Position numbers and translations under genes: made by a program. The notes under the pieces are model-generated. The model ran no database searches. It worked only from the letters and a program-made list of their open reading frames with translations, and was not told where the DNA came from. Shown piece after piece: positions 51,445 to 60,693 of a stretch of DNA of 64,000 nt. This DNA comes from Clostridium acidisoli DSM 12555 (GTDB lineage Bacteria; Bacillota; Clostridia; Clostridiales; Clostridiaceae), in assembly GCF_900176305.1 (NCBI RefSeq), contig NZ_FWXH01000002.1, positions 124,001 to 188,000 of the forward strand, read 5' to 3'. The stretch's first letter is position 1. Every line of letters starts with the position of its first letter.

Positions 51445-52806
51445 ATGAAACAAAAATTGTCAAACGAATATTATTTAGAAAATGCACCAATTACTAAGGC
51501 AATTGCACACTTATCTATTCCTATGATGATTGGTATGTCAGTAGGTACAATATATAACGTTATTAATGCTTTTTTTATTGGACTATTAAACAATACAGAT
51601 ATGTTAACTGCTATTACTTTAGGACTACCAATCTTCACTATATTGATGGCTTTTGGAAATATGTTAGGAGCTGGAGGCGGAACATTTATAACTCGTCTTG
51701 TTGCAAAACAAAATATAGAGAAAGCTAAGAAGATAGCAGGATATACTTTTTATAGTAGTATTATCATAGCAATTTTGCTTGGAATAATCTTAACAATATC
51801 ACTTACTCCTATGGTTAAGATTATGGGGGCAGATACTTCTGCTATTATTAATTATACAAAAAGTTATTCTTTAACTATGTTTATTGGTGGTTTTGCAATT
51901 GTAATGAACTTTGCATTGGAGCAAGTTGTGAGGGCAGAAGGAGCATCAAAAGAATCAATGTTCGGAATGGTTGTAAGTACAATTTTTAGTCTTATCCTTG
52001 ACCCATTATTTATACTATTATTTAAATTTAATGTTGTAGGTGTAGCATTATCAATGATTTTAGCTAATATAGCTTCATGTATTTACTATGTTTACTACTT
52101 GGAAACAAAAAGTGAGAATTTAAAAGGATTTATTAAGAATTTTAATATTTCTCTTAAAGATAAAATAGAGATATATAAAATTGGAGTTTCTGAATTGTTA
52201 TTAGCTGGTTTTCTAATTATTACAACTCTTCTTTTGAATAATTATTCAATTAGATATGGAGAAAGTGTAGTAGCTAGCTTTGGGATTGCTTTGAGAATTG
52301 TACAAGTACCAGAATTTCTTGCAATGGGCCTGGCGCTAGGAATTATTCCTTTAATTGCATATAATTTTTCAAATAAAAACTTTAAGAGATTAAAAGACAG
52401 TATAAAACAATCAGCTTTATGGATTTTGGGATTATCAGGCGGGGTTGTTACTTTAGTTTATATTTTTAGAAATGTAATTATTCATCTGTTTTCTAATGAT
52501 GCAGCAGTATTAAATGTTGGAGTTTATATCATGACTGCCATGCTTATTTCCGCATTTTTCAATGGATTTACAACATTATTTATAGGGATTTTTCAAGCAT
52601 CAGGTCAAGGAACACCATCAACAATTATGTCAATTACACAAGGAATTCTTTTTATTCCTGTTATAATAGTATTGAATAATTTCTTGGGATTGCATGGTGT
52701 TATATGGTCTATGACCATTACAGAAATAATTACCTTTTTAATTGGAGTAATACTATATATTATTTTTAATAGTAAACTAAAGAGGAATCAAGTAGCAACA
52801 AACTAA
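51445..52806 (+). CDS. MATE family multidrug efflux transporter
   Basis: 453 residues with twelve membrane helices in two related halves: APITKAIAHLSIPMMIGMSV, GAGGGTFITRLVAKQNIEKA, EQVVRAEGASKESMFGMVVS and GIFQASGQGTPSTIMSITQG. Exports cationic drugs in exchange for Na+ or H+. ATG 51445 follows TGGAGGA. It lies 84 bases after a marR gene whose operator motif is repeated here, so drug-inducible expression is likely. Confidence 0.94.
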   Translation: MKQKLSNEYYLENAPITKAIAHLSIPMMIGMSVGTIYNVINAFFIGLLNNTDMLTAITLGLPIFTILMAFGNMLGAGGGTFITRLVAKQNIEKAKKIAGYTFYSSIIIAILLGIILTISLTPMVKIMGADTSAIINYTKSYSLTMFIGGFAIVMNFALEQVVRAEGASKESMFGMVVSTIFSLILDPLFILLFKFNVVGVALSMILANIASCIYYVYYLETKSENLKGFIKNFNISLKDKIEIYKIGVSELLLAGFLIITTLLLNNYSIRYGESVVASFGIALRIVQVPEFLAMGLALGIIPLIAYNFSNKNFKRLKDSIKQSALWILGLSGGVVTLVYIFRNVIIHLFSNDAAVLNVGVYIMTAMLISAFFNGFTTLFIGIFQASGQGTPSTIMSITQGILFIPVIIVLNNFLGLHGVIWSMTITEIITFLIGVILYIIFNSKLKRNQVATN

Positions 52807-52814
52807 CCTAAAAC

Positions 52815-52836
52815 ACCTGCATTTAAATGCAGGTAT
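52815..52836. terminator. Palindromic hairpin between MATE and PHP genes
   Basis: ACCTGCATTT (52815-52824) is followed directly by AAATGCAGGT (52825-52834), a perfect 20-bp palindrome between convergent genes. The following T-run is short (ATTTG). Confidence 0.6.
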
Positions 52837-52842
52837 TTGAGG

Positions 52843-53577
52843 TCATCTTTCTTCAATAACCTTGCCTTTTTCTTCTCTTAAAAATTTCATGAACACTTCA
52901 GAACTTCTGTTTATAATTAATTCTTCTGGCATATTCACATCTTTCAAAACTTTAATTGCAGCATCGAAGTTTCCTATGGTGAAGCAAACATGAGAATCAC
53001 TGTTTAGTATTATTCTTACTCCATGTTCCTTACATAAGCGAGCAATTGTACTGCAAGTCTTATCACTTCCAATTCTGGATCTTACAAATGAACTGTTATT
53101 AATTTCAATAAGAATATTTTTTTCTTTTGCTTTTTTTACTAATTCTTCTTCATGAATAGGGAAGCTAGGATTACCAGGATGACCGACCATAATAACATTT
53201 TTATTGTCCATAGCTTTAAGAATTGCTCTAGTATTTAAATCACGATCAGGGTTTGGTTTCATAACTGGATCGTGCATACTAGCTATCATTATATCTAATT
53301 TTTCTTGAATTTCTAAAGGTAAATCTAAATTTCCATCATAATCAATAATGTTAGCTTCAGATCCATAAAGCATTGTAACACCATAAAGCTTTCTAGGAAG
53401 TACTTTAAAATTTCCAAAGTACCAATGATGAGGTGCACCAGGCATACTTGGAGCATGATCTGTGGTTCCTAAAATCTCAAGGCCAATTTCACTGGCGTAT
53501 TTTGCATTTTCAAGTAATGTAGTATATGCATGACCGCTTACTATAGTATGTGTGTGCATATCGATAGGGTATTTCAT
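52843..53577 (-). CDS. PHP domain phosphoesterase (YcdX family)
   Basis: 244 residues. The trinuclear-metal motifs of PHP enzymes are clear: [52 protein letters not shown] and [11 protein letters not shown]. YcdX-type proteins are metal-dependent phosphatases or phosphodiesterases; the natural substrate is unknown. ATG follows GAGAGGAG. Full length. Confidence 0.92.
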   Translation of the reverse strand: MKYPIDMHTHTIVSGHAYTTLLENAKYASEIGLEILGTTDHAPSMPGAPHHWYFGNFKVLPRKLYGVTMLYGSEANIIDYDGNLDLPLEIQEKLDIMIASMHDPVMKPNPDRDLNTRAILKAMDNKNVIMVGHPGNPSFPIHEEELVKKAKEKNILIEINNSSFVRSRIGSDKTCSTIARLCKEHGVRIILNSDSHVCFTIGNFDAAIKVLKDVNMPEELIINRSSEVFMKFLREEKGKVIEER

Positions 53578-54077
53578 ATATAAACTCCTCTCAAAATTAA
53601 AACTAATAATTAAAATTGTAATGAATCCAATTATTATTATAACGTAAAATATTTATTTTTGCATGTTTTCCAAGATTAAAAGTACGTTAAAAGGACTTTT
53701 GCAAATTTCCAATTGAATTACCAGAAAAATAGGTTCCCTAAAATATATAATTGATATGCCTTCTCATATGATTATCAATGAAGTTAATAGGGGACAAATT
53801 TAAATTCCATAATATAGTTAATATTACTTAAATATATAAATGGATTTATACAGAAAACAAGAAAATAAAATTTATTAAAACTAACATTTGGTCGTTTGTG
53901 AAAAACTATTTTTCTGATTTTCAGCACAATGAGTATAATGATTTTTATTGAAATTGACAAATAAATTCATTAAAAAATATTATATATAAAAAGAAGGATT
54001 TTGACCCCCTCACGTCGAATTATAATTGCGTAAAATAAGAATTTGACGCAATTATAAGTAAAATTGGAGGTTTTATT
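53578..54077. other. 500-bp intergenic region before the tyrosine recombinase
   Basis: No gene. It is AT-rich with several promoter-like stretches. Near its end lie CGTCGAA (54013-54019), one base off the Spo0A box TGNCGAA, and a 12-bp inverted repeat at 54020-54057. No attachment-site duplication was seen. Confidence 0.4.
54020..54057 (+). repeat. 12-bp inverted repeat in the recombinase leader
   Basis: TTATAATTGCGT (54020-54031) and ACGCAATTATAA (54046-54057) are exact complements with a 14-nt spacer, ending ten bases before the TTGGAGG ribosome binding site. Operator or mRNA hairpin. Confidence 0.6.
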
Positions 54078-55076
54078 ATGAAATACGATATACAAAAGCT
54101 AATGGATAACCAAATACCTGTACCCGTAAGCAATTTTTTAAATTATTTAGGAACAATACGAGGAAAATCACAAAACACAATTTATAATTATAAAGTTGAT
54201 TTAACCCTTCTTTTCAGATTTATGAAATTATATAAAGGACTTGTTAAAAAAGATGCAGATTTTGATGATATATTTATTGGGGATATAGATAATAAATTTA
54301 TTGAGAACATAACATTAGAAGACTTATTTGCATTTTTATCATTTGTAGAGAACTATAGACATAACGGAAACTATTCAAGAGCTAGAAAAGTAGCTACAAT
54401 AAAATCATTTTTTAAATATTTAAGCAGCAAAGCTAAAATTATAACCTATAACCCAGCAGTAGAGCTTGAGTCTCCTAAAATTTATAGTAGAAACCCTGTT
54501 CATCTTAGTCTTACTGAAAGCAAAGAACTTCTAAACGCTGTAGATGGGGAAAACTTAGAAAGAGATTATTGTATATTAATGTTGTTTTTAAATTGTGGTC
54601 TTAGACTATCAGAGCTTGTTGGAATTGATATATCTAAAATAAAAGACGATACCCTTTCAATCATTGGTAAAGGTAACAAAGAGCGAACGGTTTATTTAAA
54701 TGACGCTTGTCTGGAAGCTATAAAAAATTACATGCCAGTGCGAAATTTACGGGTGCAGAACATATGTTTGGATACCGATAAAAACGCATTATTTCTAAGT
54801 AAAAGGAACAAAAGAATTAGTAAAAGGACTGTAGAAGTCCTTGTGAAAAAGTATGTAAAAAAAGCAAATTTAGATAGTGACAAATATACTCCCCATAAAT
54901 TAAGGCATACAGCAGCTACTTTAATGTACAAATACGGAAATGTTGATATCAGAAGTCTACAGCAAATACTAGGCCATGAAAGTGTTTCAACAACACAAAT
55001 TTATACCCACATAGACGATGATAAGTTAAGAGAAGCTGTTAAATCAAATCCTTTAAATCAAAAGGATGAAGAATAA
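54078..55076 (+). CDS. XerC/XerD-type tyrosine recombinase
   Basis: 332 residues. An N-terminal SAM-like core-binding domain (NFLNYLGTIRGKSQNTIYNY) and a C-terminal catalytic domain with the expected residues: Arg in NCGLRLSELVG, Lys in IIGKGNKERTVYL, HKLRHTAATL, LGHESVSTTQIYTH with the nucleophile Tyr. It is housekeeping-like in length and not next to phage genes, so chromosome-dimer resolution is more likely than element integration. ATG follows TTGGAGG. Confidence 0.93.
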   Translation: MKYDIQKLMDNQIPVPVSNFLNYLGTIRGKSQNTIYNYKVDLTLLFRFMKLYKGLVKKDADFDDIFIGDIDNKFIENITLEDLFAFLSFVENYRHNGNYSRARKVATIKSFFKYLSSKAKIITYNPAVELESPKIYSRNPVHLSLTESKELLNAVDGENLERDYCILMLFLNCGLRLSELVGIDISKIKDDTLSIIGKGNKERTVYLNDACLEAIKNYMPVRNLRVQNICLDTDKNALFLSKRNKRISKRTVEVLVKKYVKKANLDSDKYTPHKLRHTAATLMYKYGNVDIRSLQQILGHESVSTTQIYTHIDDDKLREAVKSNPLNQKDEE

Positions 55077-55162
55077 TATATATTTAGCCAATGTGTCTCC
55101 TTGCAAAAATGGTGTTTAATGGTATAATTTTTTAATATATAAAGAAAGGGGTAATTACAATT

Positions 55163-55975
55163 ATGAGGATTATTACTTTAAACTTATTTTTAAAAGATGC
55201 TTTAAAAAATCTTAAAAGAAATGCTACTAGTAGCATTTCTACCATTACTACAGTAATGGCAACGTTATTTGTTTTGGGAATATTTTTGCTATTTATGTTG
55301 AATCTTAAAATGGGGGTTATTGGTATTGGTACCCAATCTGAAATACAGGCGACTTTAAAGTATAATATAAAGATTACAGATCAGCAAAATATATATAATA
55401 AAATAAAGGCGGAAAATAGTGTAACTTTTTTTACCTTTCGCAATGATACTCCCCTGTCAGCTGCATATATAATTAAAGTTAATGAACCAAATGATATACC
55501 TAAAATAATTTCTCGGATTAAGGGGTTAAAAGGTATAAATAAAATTAATGTTATACAAAATGTTCAGCGAAATGTTTCATCAATTGCTGAAAAGATTCAA
55601 TGGGTCGGAGTAATACTTTTCCCTATACTCATAATTGCATCATTTTTTTTAATTAAAAATACAATAAAACTTGCTATATACCCAAGACGTAATGAAATTA
55701 GTATAATGCAACAAATTGGTGCAACAGATTGGTTTATTATATGGCCTTTTATTTTTTATGGAATAATAATTGGATTTTTAGGAGCAGTGTTCGCAGTAAT
55801 AGCAATTTATTTATTTTATAGTTTTATATATAGATATTGTTTGACAACAACGCACATTAGTTTTATAAATCCATCATTTGTATTAACAACTATATCATGG
55901 CACTTTATACTTATTGGTATAATTATAGAGGTTATAGGAAGTATTTTTGTTATAAAAAAGTACTTAATAGTCTAA
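55163..55975 (+). CDS. FtsX-like permease (ABC-related, no FtsE partner nearby)
   Basis: 270 residues: a cytoplasmic LKDALKNLKRNATSSISTIT start, a first membrane helix near 28-50, an extracellular loop (about 50-165) with a GLKGINKINVIQNVQRN block, and three membrane helices at the C-terminus with NEISIMQQIGATDWFIIWPF, the FtsX signature. FtsX normally pairs with the ATPase FtsE to activate peptidoglycan hydrolases; no ftsE is adjacent. ATG follows AAAGGGG. Possibly a paralogue. Confidence 0.82.
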   Translation: MRIITLNLFLKDALKNLKRNATSSISTITTVMATLFVLGIFLLFMLNLKMGVIGIGTQSEIQATLKYNIKITDQQNIYNKIKAENSVTFFTFRNDTPLSAAYIIKVNEPNDIPKIISRIKGLKGINKINVIQNVQRNVSSIAEKIQWVGVILFPILIIASFFLIKNTIKLAIYPRRNEISIMQQIGATDWFIIWPFIFYGIIIGFLGAVFAVIAIYLFYSFIYRYCLTTTHISFINPSFVLTTISWHFILIGIIIEVIGSIFVIKKYLIV

Positions 55976-55993
55976 AAAATGTATGTGGTGACC

Positions 55994-56530
55994 CTATTCA
56001 TTTATAGCATTTTGATAAATAGAACCAATATCTTTCCAACCATAGCCAACCAATTTAACTTCTTGATTTCCGTATGTATACAATCTCTCTTTTACTTTTA
56101 TTCCACCTACTTTTTCATAAAACCTACAATAGCTATTATCTTTTAGTGCCCAAATAATTAATGAACCACATCCTAAATCAACTAGTGCTTTAGCTACAAT
56201 TCTTGTGATTTTACTTCCATAGCCACGATTTTGATAATCTTTAAGAATATACATTGCATGCAAATCTCCATCATATTCATACTCTTTTTCCCTATTTATC
56301 CCGCAAAAAGCAAATCCAACTATGGTTTTTGAATCATTTTCAATAACAAATGTTCTTTGAGGTTGTGTATCGTCCTTAATAACTTCTTTCCACATCTTAG
56401 CTTTTTTCTCGTATGACAATGAGTTTAAGTAATCATCATTAATTAATCCTTTATAAGTTTCTTTCCATGCATCAACATGAACTTTAGCGATACCATCACT
56501 ATCGCTTATTTCTGCCCTTCTAATATTCAT
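55994..56530 (-). CDS. GNAT family N-acetyltransferase
   Basis: 178 residues, GNAT fold. MNIRRAEISDSDGIAKVHVD at the start, GFAFCGINREKEYEYDGDLH and the acetyl-CoA loop LKDYQNRGYGSKITRIVAKA, then RFYEKVGGIKVKERLYTYG. The substrate is unknown. ATG 56530 is preferred: the in-frame ATG at 56548 overlaps the stop of yjbR, and GGGGGG lies seven bases before 56530. Co-transcribed with the upstream YjbR gene. Confidence 0.9.
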   Translation of the reverse strand: MNIRRAEISDSDGIAKVHVDAWKETYKGLINDDYLNSLSYEKKAKMWKEVIKDDTQPQRTFVIENDSKTIVGFAFCGINREKEYEYDGDLHAMYILKDYQNRGYGSKITRIVAKALVDLGCGSLIIWALKDNSYCRFYEKVGGIKVKERLYTYGNQEVKLVGYGWKDIGSIYQNAINE

Positions 56531-56544
56531 ACTGTTCCCCCCCA

Positions 56545-56904
56545 TCATAAGTCATTTAGTATTTCTAATTTTTCAGATTTCTTAAGACCTTTAAATGCTA
56601 AATCATAAGACATATCAATTAAAAACTTAATTTTATCATCATCAACATCTTCACCTACAGTTACAGTATTCCAATGTTTTTTATTTAAGTGATACCCTGG
56701 TTCTACAGCTTTATAATCGCGTCTTAAATCTATAGAAAAAAGCGGTTCACACTTTAAACTTATTTTTAATACAGAGCTTCTAATGTTTGTAAGGAGAAAC
56801 ATCCTAGAACCTACTTTTATAGTAAGTGTTTCATCATCAAATGGGAATTTATCACTTACACCTTTTTTGTTATGACAATACTGTTTTATTTCATTTAAAT
56901 CCAT
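56545..56904 (-). CDS. MmcQ/YjbR family protein
   Basis: 119 residues with the CyaY-like YjbR fold: MDLNEIKQYCHNKKGVSDKF, TLTIKVGSRMFLLTN, GYHLNKKHWNTVTVGEDVDD and a final SYDLAFKGLKKSEK helix. The family is described as DNA-binding-like, but its role is unclear. ATG follows GGAGGTG. Its stop codon lies 14 bases before the GNAT start. Confidence 0.9.
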   Translation of the reverse strand: MDLNEIKQYCHNKKGVSDKFPFDDETLTIKVGSRMFLLTNIRSSVLKISLKCEPLFSIDLRRDYKAVEPGYHLNKKHWNTVTVGEDVDDDKIKFLIDMSYDLAFKGLKKSEKLEILNDL

Positions 56905-57025
56905 AATACACCTCCATCAATTTGAAGGTCTTACATGTGCCTTTTATTTCAATCATATTATCCCCTCAATCTTTTTATAGTATAACATTATATTCCACAT
57001 ATATAAAATGGCAATCAGAAAAAAT

Positions 57026-57057
57026 AACGTGCTAATTATACTTTCAATTAGCACGTT
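57026..57057 (-). terminator. Terminator of the acidic Cys-rich gene
   Basis: AACGTGCTAATT (57026-57037) pairs with AATTAGCACGTT (57046-57057) around 8 nt. On the minus strand the stem is followed by ATTTTTTC. Confidence 0.8.
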
Positions 57058-57108
57058 AATCTTTTAAAATGAAGCTCTTATCTATAAATATGAGGTTTCG
57101 TTTTTTTA

Positions 57109-57522
57109 TTAATTTTGCGGGTTTTTTATAACAAAAATTCCTGGAGCTTTTTCATCTATTATTTTATGCCTTTTTTCTTCGTCCTCTAAAAGTTCAGATA
57201 ACCCATCGATATCGTCAATAAGTTCCAACTCATAAGGCAGATCATCTCTTTCATCCCTTACATAATCATCATCATAGTCATTTAAAAACTCATCTGCTGC
57301 GTTATCATCTGCTTCTTCTATTTCAGCATCTTGTTCATATTCTTCTATTTCATTTGGATCTTCTATTATTTTATCAATTATAACTTCTTTATGCTCGTAT
57401 CCCTCTAAATCAAGACACTTCCCGCAGTTATCGCAGATTTTATTAGGATCTAAATCACATTTGTCACATTCTCCGCAGTTATTACACTTTTTATTTTCAT
57501 CCAGTATACATATTTTCTCCAT
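57109..57522 (-). CDS. Acidic Cys-rich protein, clostridial conserved hypothetical
   Basis: 137 residues. The first ~40 carry nine cysteines in CNNCGECDKC and CDNCGKC clusters, spaced like a zinc or iron-sulfur binding module. The rest is very acidic (a DPNEIEEYEQDAEIEEADDN region and an LNDYDDDYVRDERDD region) and ends FVIKNPQN. Similar proteins occur next to dinB/lexA in clostridia as I recall them, without known function. Start ATG has a weak GGTTAG site. Confidence 0.72.
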   Translation of the reverse strand: MEKICILDENKKCNNCGECDKCDLDPNKICDNCGKCLDLEGYEHKEVIIDKIIEDPNEIEEYEQDAEIEEADDNAADEFLNDYDDDYVRDERDDLPYELELIDDIDGLSELLEDEEKRHKIIDEKAPGIFVIKNPQN

Positions 57523-57749
57523 ATAACTAACCTTCTTTACTTTGTTTTAGACAGTAAAACTTATTATATCAAATAACTAAATAACTTTCAATAAAAATTT
57601 TAGCTTCCTTAATTATATCACATTTAGTTTACATATTAATTAATACGTAAACTAAACGTGATACATAACGTGCAAATTAACAATATTACAAATTTCTAAG
57701 TCTTATATGTTATAATGTTTATTATTAAGTTTTTATGGAGGTTCTTTTA

Positions 57750-58793
57750 GTGGATAAAGTAATAATGCATGTGGATATGGATGCTTTTTTTGCATCGGTG
57801 GAAATGGTAGATAATAAAAAACTTAAAGGAAAACCTGTAATAGTTGGTGGTATATTCGAAAGAGGTGTAGTTTCTACTTGCTCTTATGAAGCAAGAGTTT
57901 TTGGTGTAAAAAGTGCTATGCCAATATATATGGCTAAAGCTAAATGTCCCAATGGTATTTTTCTTCCTGTAAGATATGACAGGTATAAAGAAATATCCAA
58001 TAAAATATTTGATGTTTTTCATGAGATAACCCCTTTTGTAGAACCTTTAAGTATAGATGAAGCGTATTTAGATTTAACACATGTAAATAAAAATCCATTA
58101 GATATAGCAAGCTTTATTAAAAATAAAATAAAAAAAGAGACCGGACTTAACATATCTGTTGGTTTATCTTACAATAAGTTTCTAGCAAAATTAGCTTCTG
58201 ATTGGAACAAACCTAATGGTTTAAAGGTAATACAAAAAAGTGATGTTCCTGAAATCTTATTTCCTTTATCCGTAGATAAAGTTTATGGTTTAGGTAAAAA
58301 ATCTGTAAAAAAACTTAATGATATTGGTATTTTTACAGTAAAAGAATTATATGACCTTCCCTTAATTATGTTATTAGATTTTTTCGGTAAATTCGGGCTT
58401 GAAATATATGAGAGAATAAGGGGCATAGATAAAAGAGAGGTAACTATTTTCAGAGAGAGAAAGTCTATTGGCAAGGAAACAACTTTGAGCAATGATACAG
58501 ATGATAAAAATGATATAAAGCCATATATTAAAAGCTTTTCAAAATCCATTTCAGATATTATGAAAAGCAAAAATTTACGAGGAAAAAATATTACTATAAA
58601 AATAAAAACTGCCTCCTTTGTTAATCACACTAAAAGTAAAACTTTAAGTTATTATATATGTACTGAAGATGATATTTATAAAGAAGCATGCAATATTTTA
58701 GATAATTTAGAATTTCAAGAAAAAATAAGGCTGATTGGGGTCTCAATCTCATCTTTTAAAGAAGAAACAGTTGAACAAATGTCATTATTTTAA
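57750..58793 (+). CDS. dinB: DNA polymerase IV (DinB, Y family)
   Basis: Error-prone translesion polymerase. 347 residues with the Y-family motifs: IMHVDMDAFFASVEM, CSYEARVFGVKSAMP, LSIDEAYLDLTHV, GLSYNKFLAKLASDWNKPNG, and the helix-hairpin-helix VDKVYGLGKKSVKKL. The little-finger domain follows, ending EQMSLF, a likely beta-clamp binding tail. The GTG at 57750 is preferred because TGGAGG (57736-57741) overlaps the ATG at 57735. No canonical LexA box was found upstream. Confidence 0.95.
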   Translation: MDKVIMHVDMDAFFASVEMVDNKKLKGKPVIVGGIFERGVVSTCSYEARVFGVKSAMPIYMAKAKCPNGIFLPVRYDRYKEISNKIFDVFHEITPFVEPLSIDEAYLDLTHVNKNPLDIASFIKNKIKKETGLNISVGLSYNKFLAKLASDWNKPNGLKVIQKSDVPEILFPLSVDKVYGLGKKSVKKLNDIGIFTVKELYDLPLIMLLDFFGKFGLEIYERIRGIDKREVTIFRERKSIGKETTLSNDTDDKNDIKPYIKSFSKSISDIMKSKNLRGKNITIKIKTASFVNHTKSKTLSYYICTEDDIYKEACNILDNLEFQEKIRLIGVSISSFKEETVEQMSLF

Positions 58794-58800
58794 GCGTATA

Positions 58801-58829
58801 GAACATAGGTTTGCATGTGTTCTTTTTAT
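58801..58829 (+). terminator. Weak terminator after dinB
   Basis: AGAACA at 58800-58805 can pair with TGTTCT at 58818-58824 (one bulged base), followed by TTTTTATA. The stem is short. Confidence 0.45.
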
Positions 58830-58883
58830 ATGTTATAATTTTATTAAATAATGATAATGATATAATAGTTAGAGGTGTTACTA

Positions 58884-59495
58884 ATGGTAAAGGATAAAAG
58901 AAGAGACGTTCAGGCAGAAATTTACGACTTTATTCAGTCTGAAGTTATTAATAAAGGATATCCACCCTCAGTTAGAGAAATATGTGCAAAAGTTGGACTT
59001 AGCTCAACATCTACTGTACATGGTCATCTTTCTAGAATGGAAAAAAAGGGCCTTATAAAGAGAGATCCAACGAAACCAAGAGCCATTGAATTATTAAGAG
59101 ATACGCTTCCTAAAAAGGAACTTATAAGTATACCTATAGTTGGCAAAGTCCAAGCTGGTCAACCTATTTTAGCAGTTGAAAACATAGAAGATTCTTTTAC
59201 ACTCCCTATTCAATATACAAAGAGTAACAAAGATTTATTTATGCTTAAAATTTCTGGTGAAAGTATGATTGAAGCTGGAATTTATGATGGAGATTTTGCC
59301 ATAATAGCAAAAACAAATACTGCTGAAAATGGAACTATAGTAGTTGCCTTAATAGATGATGAAGCTACCATCAAGAGATTTTTTAAAGAAAAAGACCACA
59401 TAAGATTGCAACCTGAAAATTCATCTATGGAACCTATAATAGTAGATGATTGTCAGATAATTGGCGAACTAGTTGGTATCTATAGAAAATATTAA
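58884..59495 (+). CDS. lexA: LexA, SOS response repressor
   Basis: 203 residues. The winged HTH is at the N-terminus ([20 protein letters not shown]). The self-cleavage site is Ala91-Gly92 in VQAGQP, and the catalytic pair is Ser127 (ISGESMI) and Lys164 (TIKRF). On DNA damage RecA filaments trigger cleavage and derepress repair genes. ATG 58884 follows AGAGGTG; the GTG at 58875 overlaps that site. A good intrinsic terminator follows. Confidence 0.97.
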   Translation: MVKDKRRDVQAEIYDFIQSEVINKGYPPSVREICAKVGLSSTSTVHGHLSRMEKKGLIKRDPTKPRAIELLRDTLPKKELISIPIVGKVQAGQPILAVENIEDSFTLPIQYTKSNKDLFMLKISGESMIEAGIYDGDFAIIAKTNTAENGTIVVALIDDEATIKRFFKEKDHIRLQPENSSMEPIIVDDCQIIGELVGIYRKY

Positions 59496-59527
59496 TTGAA
59501 ATTCCACGAATATTATTTTTTAAAATT

Positions 59528-59557
59528 CAAAACACCTGGAAAGAGGTGTTTTTTTAT
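59528..59557. terminator. Intrinsic terminator of lexA
   Basis: AACACCT (59531-59537) pairs with AGGTGTT (59544-59550) around 6 nt, with A-run before and TTTTTTAT after. It may serve both lexA and the convergent lipoprotein gene. Confidence 0.88.
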
Positions 59558-59587
59558 CCATTCCATACCATCCGTAAAATTTTAACT

Positions 59588-60613
59588 TTATTTTAGATAG
59601 TTTAAAACTGATTTAATGTCTTTATTGTTTCCTGATTTATTTACTTTTTCAGATAGGCTTTTATTATATATAAAAACACCGTTATTTTTTTGTGAGAATA
59701 TAATGCATATAGAAATAGGAACATTTTTATTACTATCCGTGCCATTAAACAGAACAATTACATCTTTTAGTCCATCATTATTTACGTCCGCCAAAGATAT
59801 TGCACTTACACCTTCTACTAAGCTATTTTGGCCTATATCATTCCTATAATCAACTGGAAATTTGCATGCTATATTACCTTTGCTGTCCTCCAAATAAAAA
59901 TTATATAAGCCAGTATTAAAATTAGTTTCTGTAAGGAACTTCACTTTACCATATTTATTTAAATTAACATCAAAACACTGATTTGATATATCATTCCAAC
60001 CACCATTTCTTAGGTCGGTTATTGTTCTGCTAATCGGGGTATTGCTGTTTACAAGATTGAAGGTACCATAACTAATTCCCCAATCAGAATTTATTTTAAG
60101 GCTTTTAGCATCATAATTTAATGCACATATTATTTCATTGTTCTTAAATTCTAATTCTATTGTTCCACTATGTCCCCAACCATCATCATTGAAATTGCTA
60201 GTGAATTTATTGTTTTCAATCTTTCCGGAAATGTTAACATTTGATATATGTGAAAATCCATTAGATGAATTACTCACCACACCTTTTAAATTAGCATTTT
60301 TATCTATATTAATATTAATTGCCCTTCCAAATGGTCTGTCGGTTTTTAAAGTGTCATTATCTATCCATGTCCCTGAATATTTTGTATAAACATTAGTTGA
60401 TGATTGAGCCGAAATATTGCTTCCTGAGTTAACTGTATTTGCTGCTATAGTGCTATTTGTATTAACTGTATTCGCAGTGGTATTTGTGGATTGTTTTTTA
60501 ATAGCATTATTTTGAGTATTGTTTGTTCCCTCAGTTTTTACTTGCTTATTTCCACACCCCGTAAGCAAAACGCCAATTGTAATTAAAACTACCAAAGCTA
60601 CTTTTTTGTTCAT
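59588..60613 (-). CDS. Lipoprotein with VCBS/FG-GAP-like repeat
   Basis: 341 residues. Signal peptide with lipobox LLTGC (Cys20), then an N/T/S-rich low-complexity linker to about residue 75. A beta-rich central domain follows, and near residue 275 is ISLADVNNDGLKDVIVLFNG, a calcium-binding FG-GAP-type motif. Exported and membrane-anchored on the outer face. Function unknown; possibly cell-surface binding. ATG is behind GGAGG. Confidence 0.78.
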   Translation of the reverse strand: MNKKVALVVLITIGVLLTGCGNKQVKTEGTNNTQNNAIKKQSTNTTANTVNTNSTIAANTVNSGSNISAQSSTNVYTKYSGTWIDNDTLKTDRPFGRAININIDKNANLKGVVSNSSNGFSHISNVNISGKIENNKFTSNFNDDGWGHSGTIELEFKNNEIICALNYDAKSLKINSDWGISYGTFNLVNSNTPISRTITDLRNGGWNDISNQCFDVNLNKYGKVKFLTETNFNTGLYNFYLEDSKGNIACKFPVDYRNDIGQNSLVEGVSAISLADVNNDGLKDVIVLFNGTDSNKNVPISICIIFSQKNNGVFIYNKSLSEKVNKSGNNKDIKSVLNYLK

Positions 60614-60693
60614 TGATCAATGCCTCCTACCTGTATATTTTTATATACTGTTATATTTAATGTGCAAATCCAAAATATACTATATTCTAGATT

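Noticed and set aside
54078-55076. Prophage or integrative element around the tyrosine recombinase
   Set aside because: There are no phage, conjugation or excisionase genes and no repeated attachment sequence nearby. The protein has XerC/D length and the neighbours are core genes.
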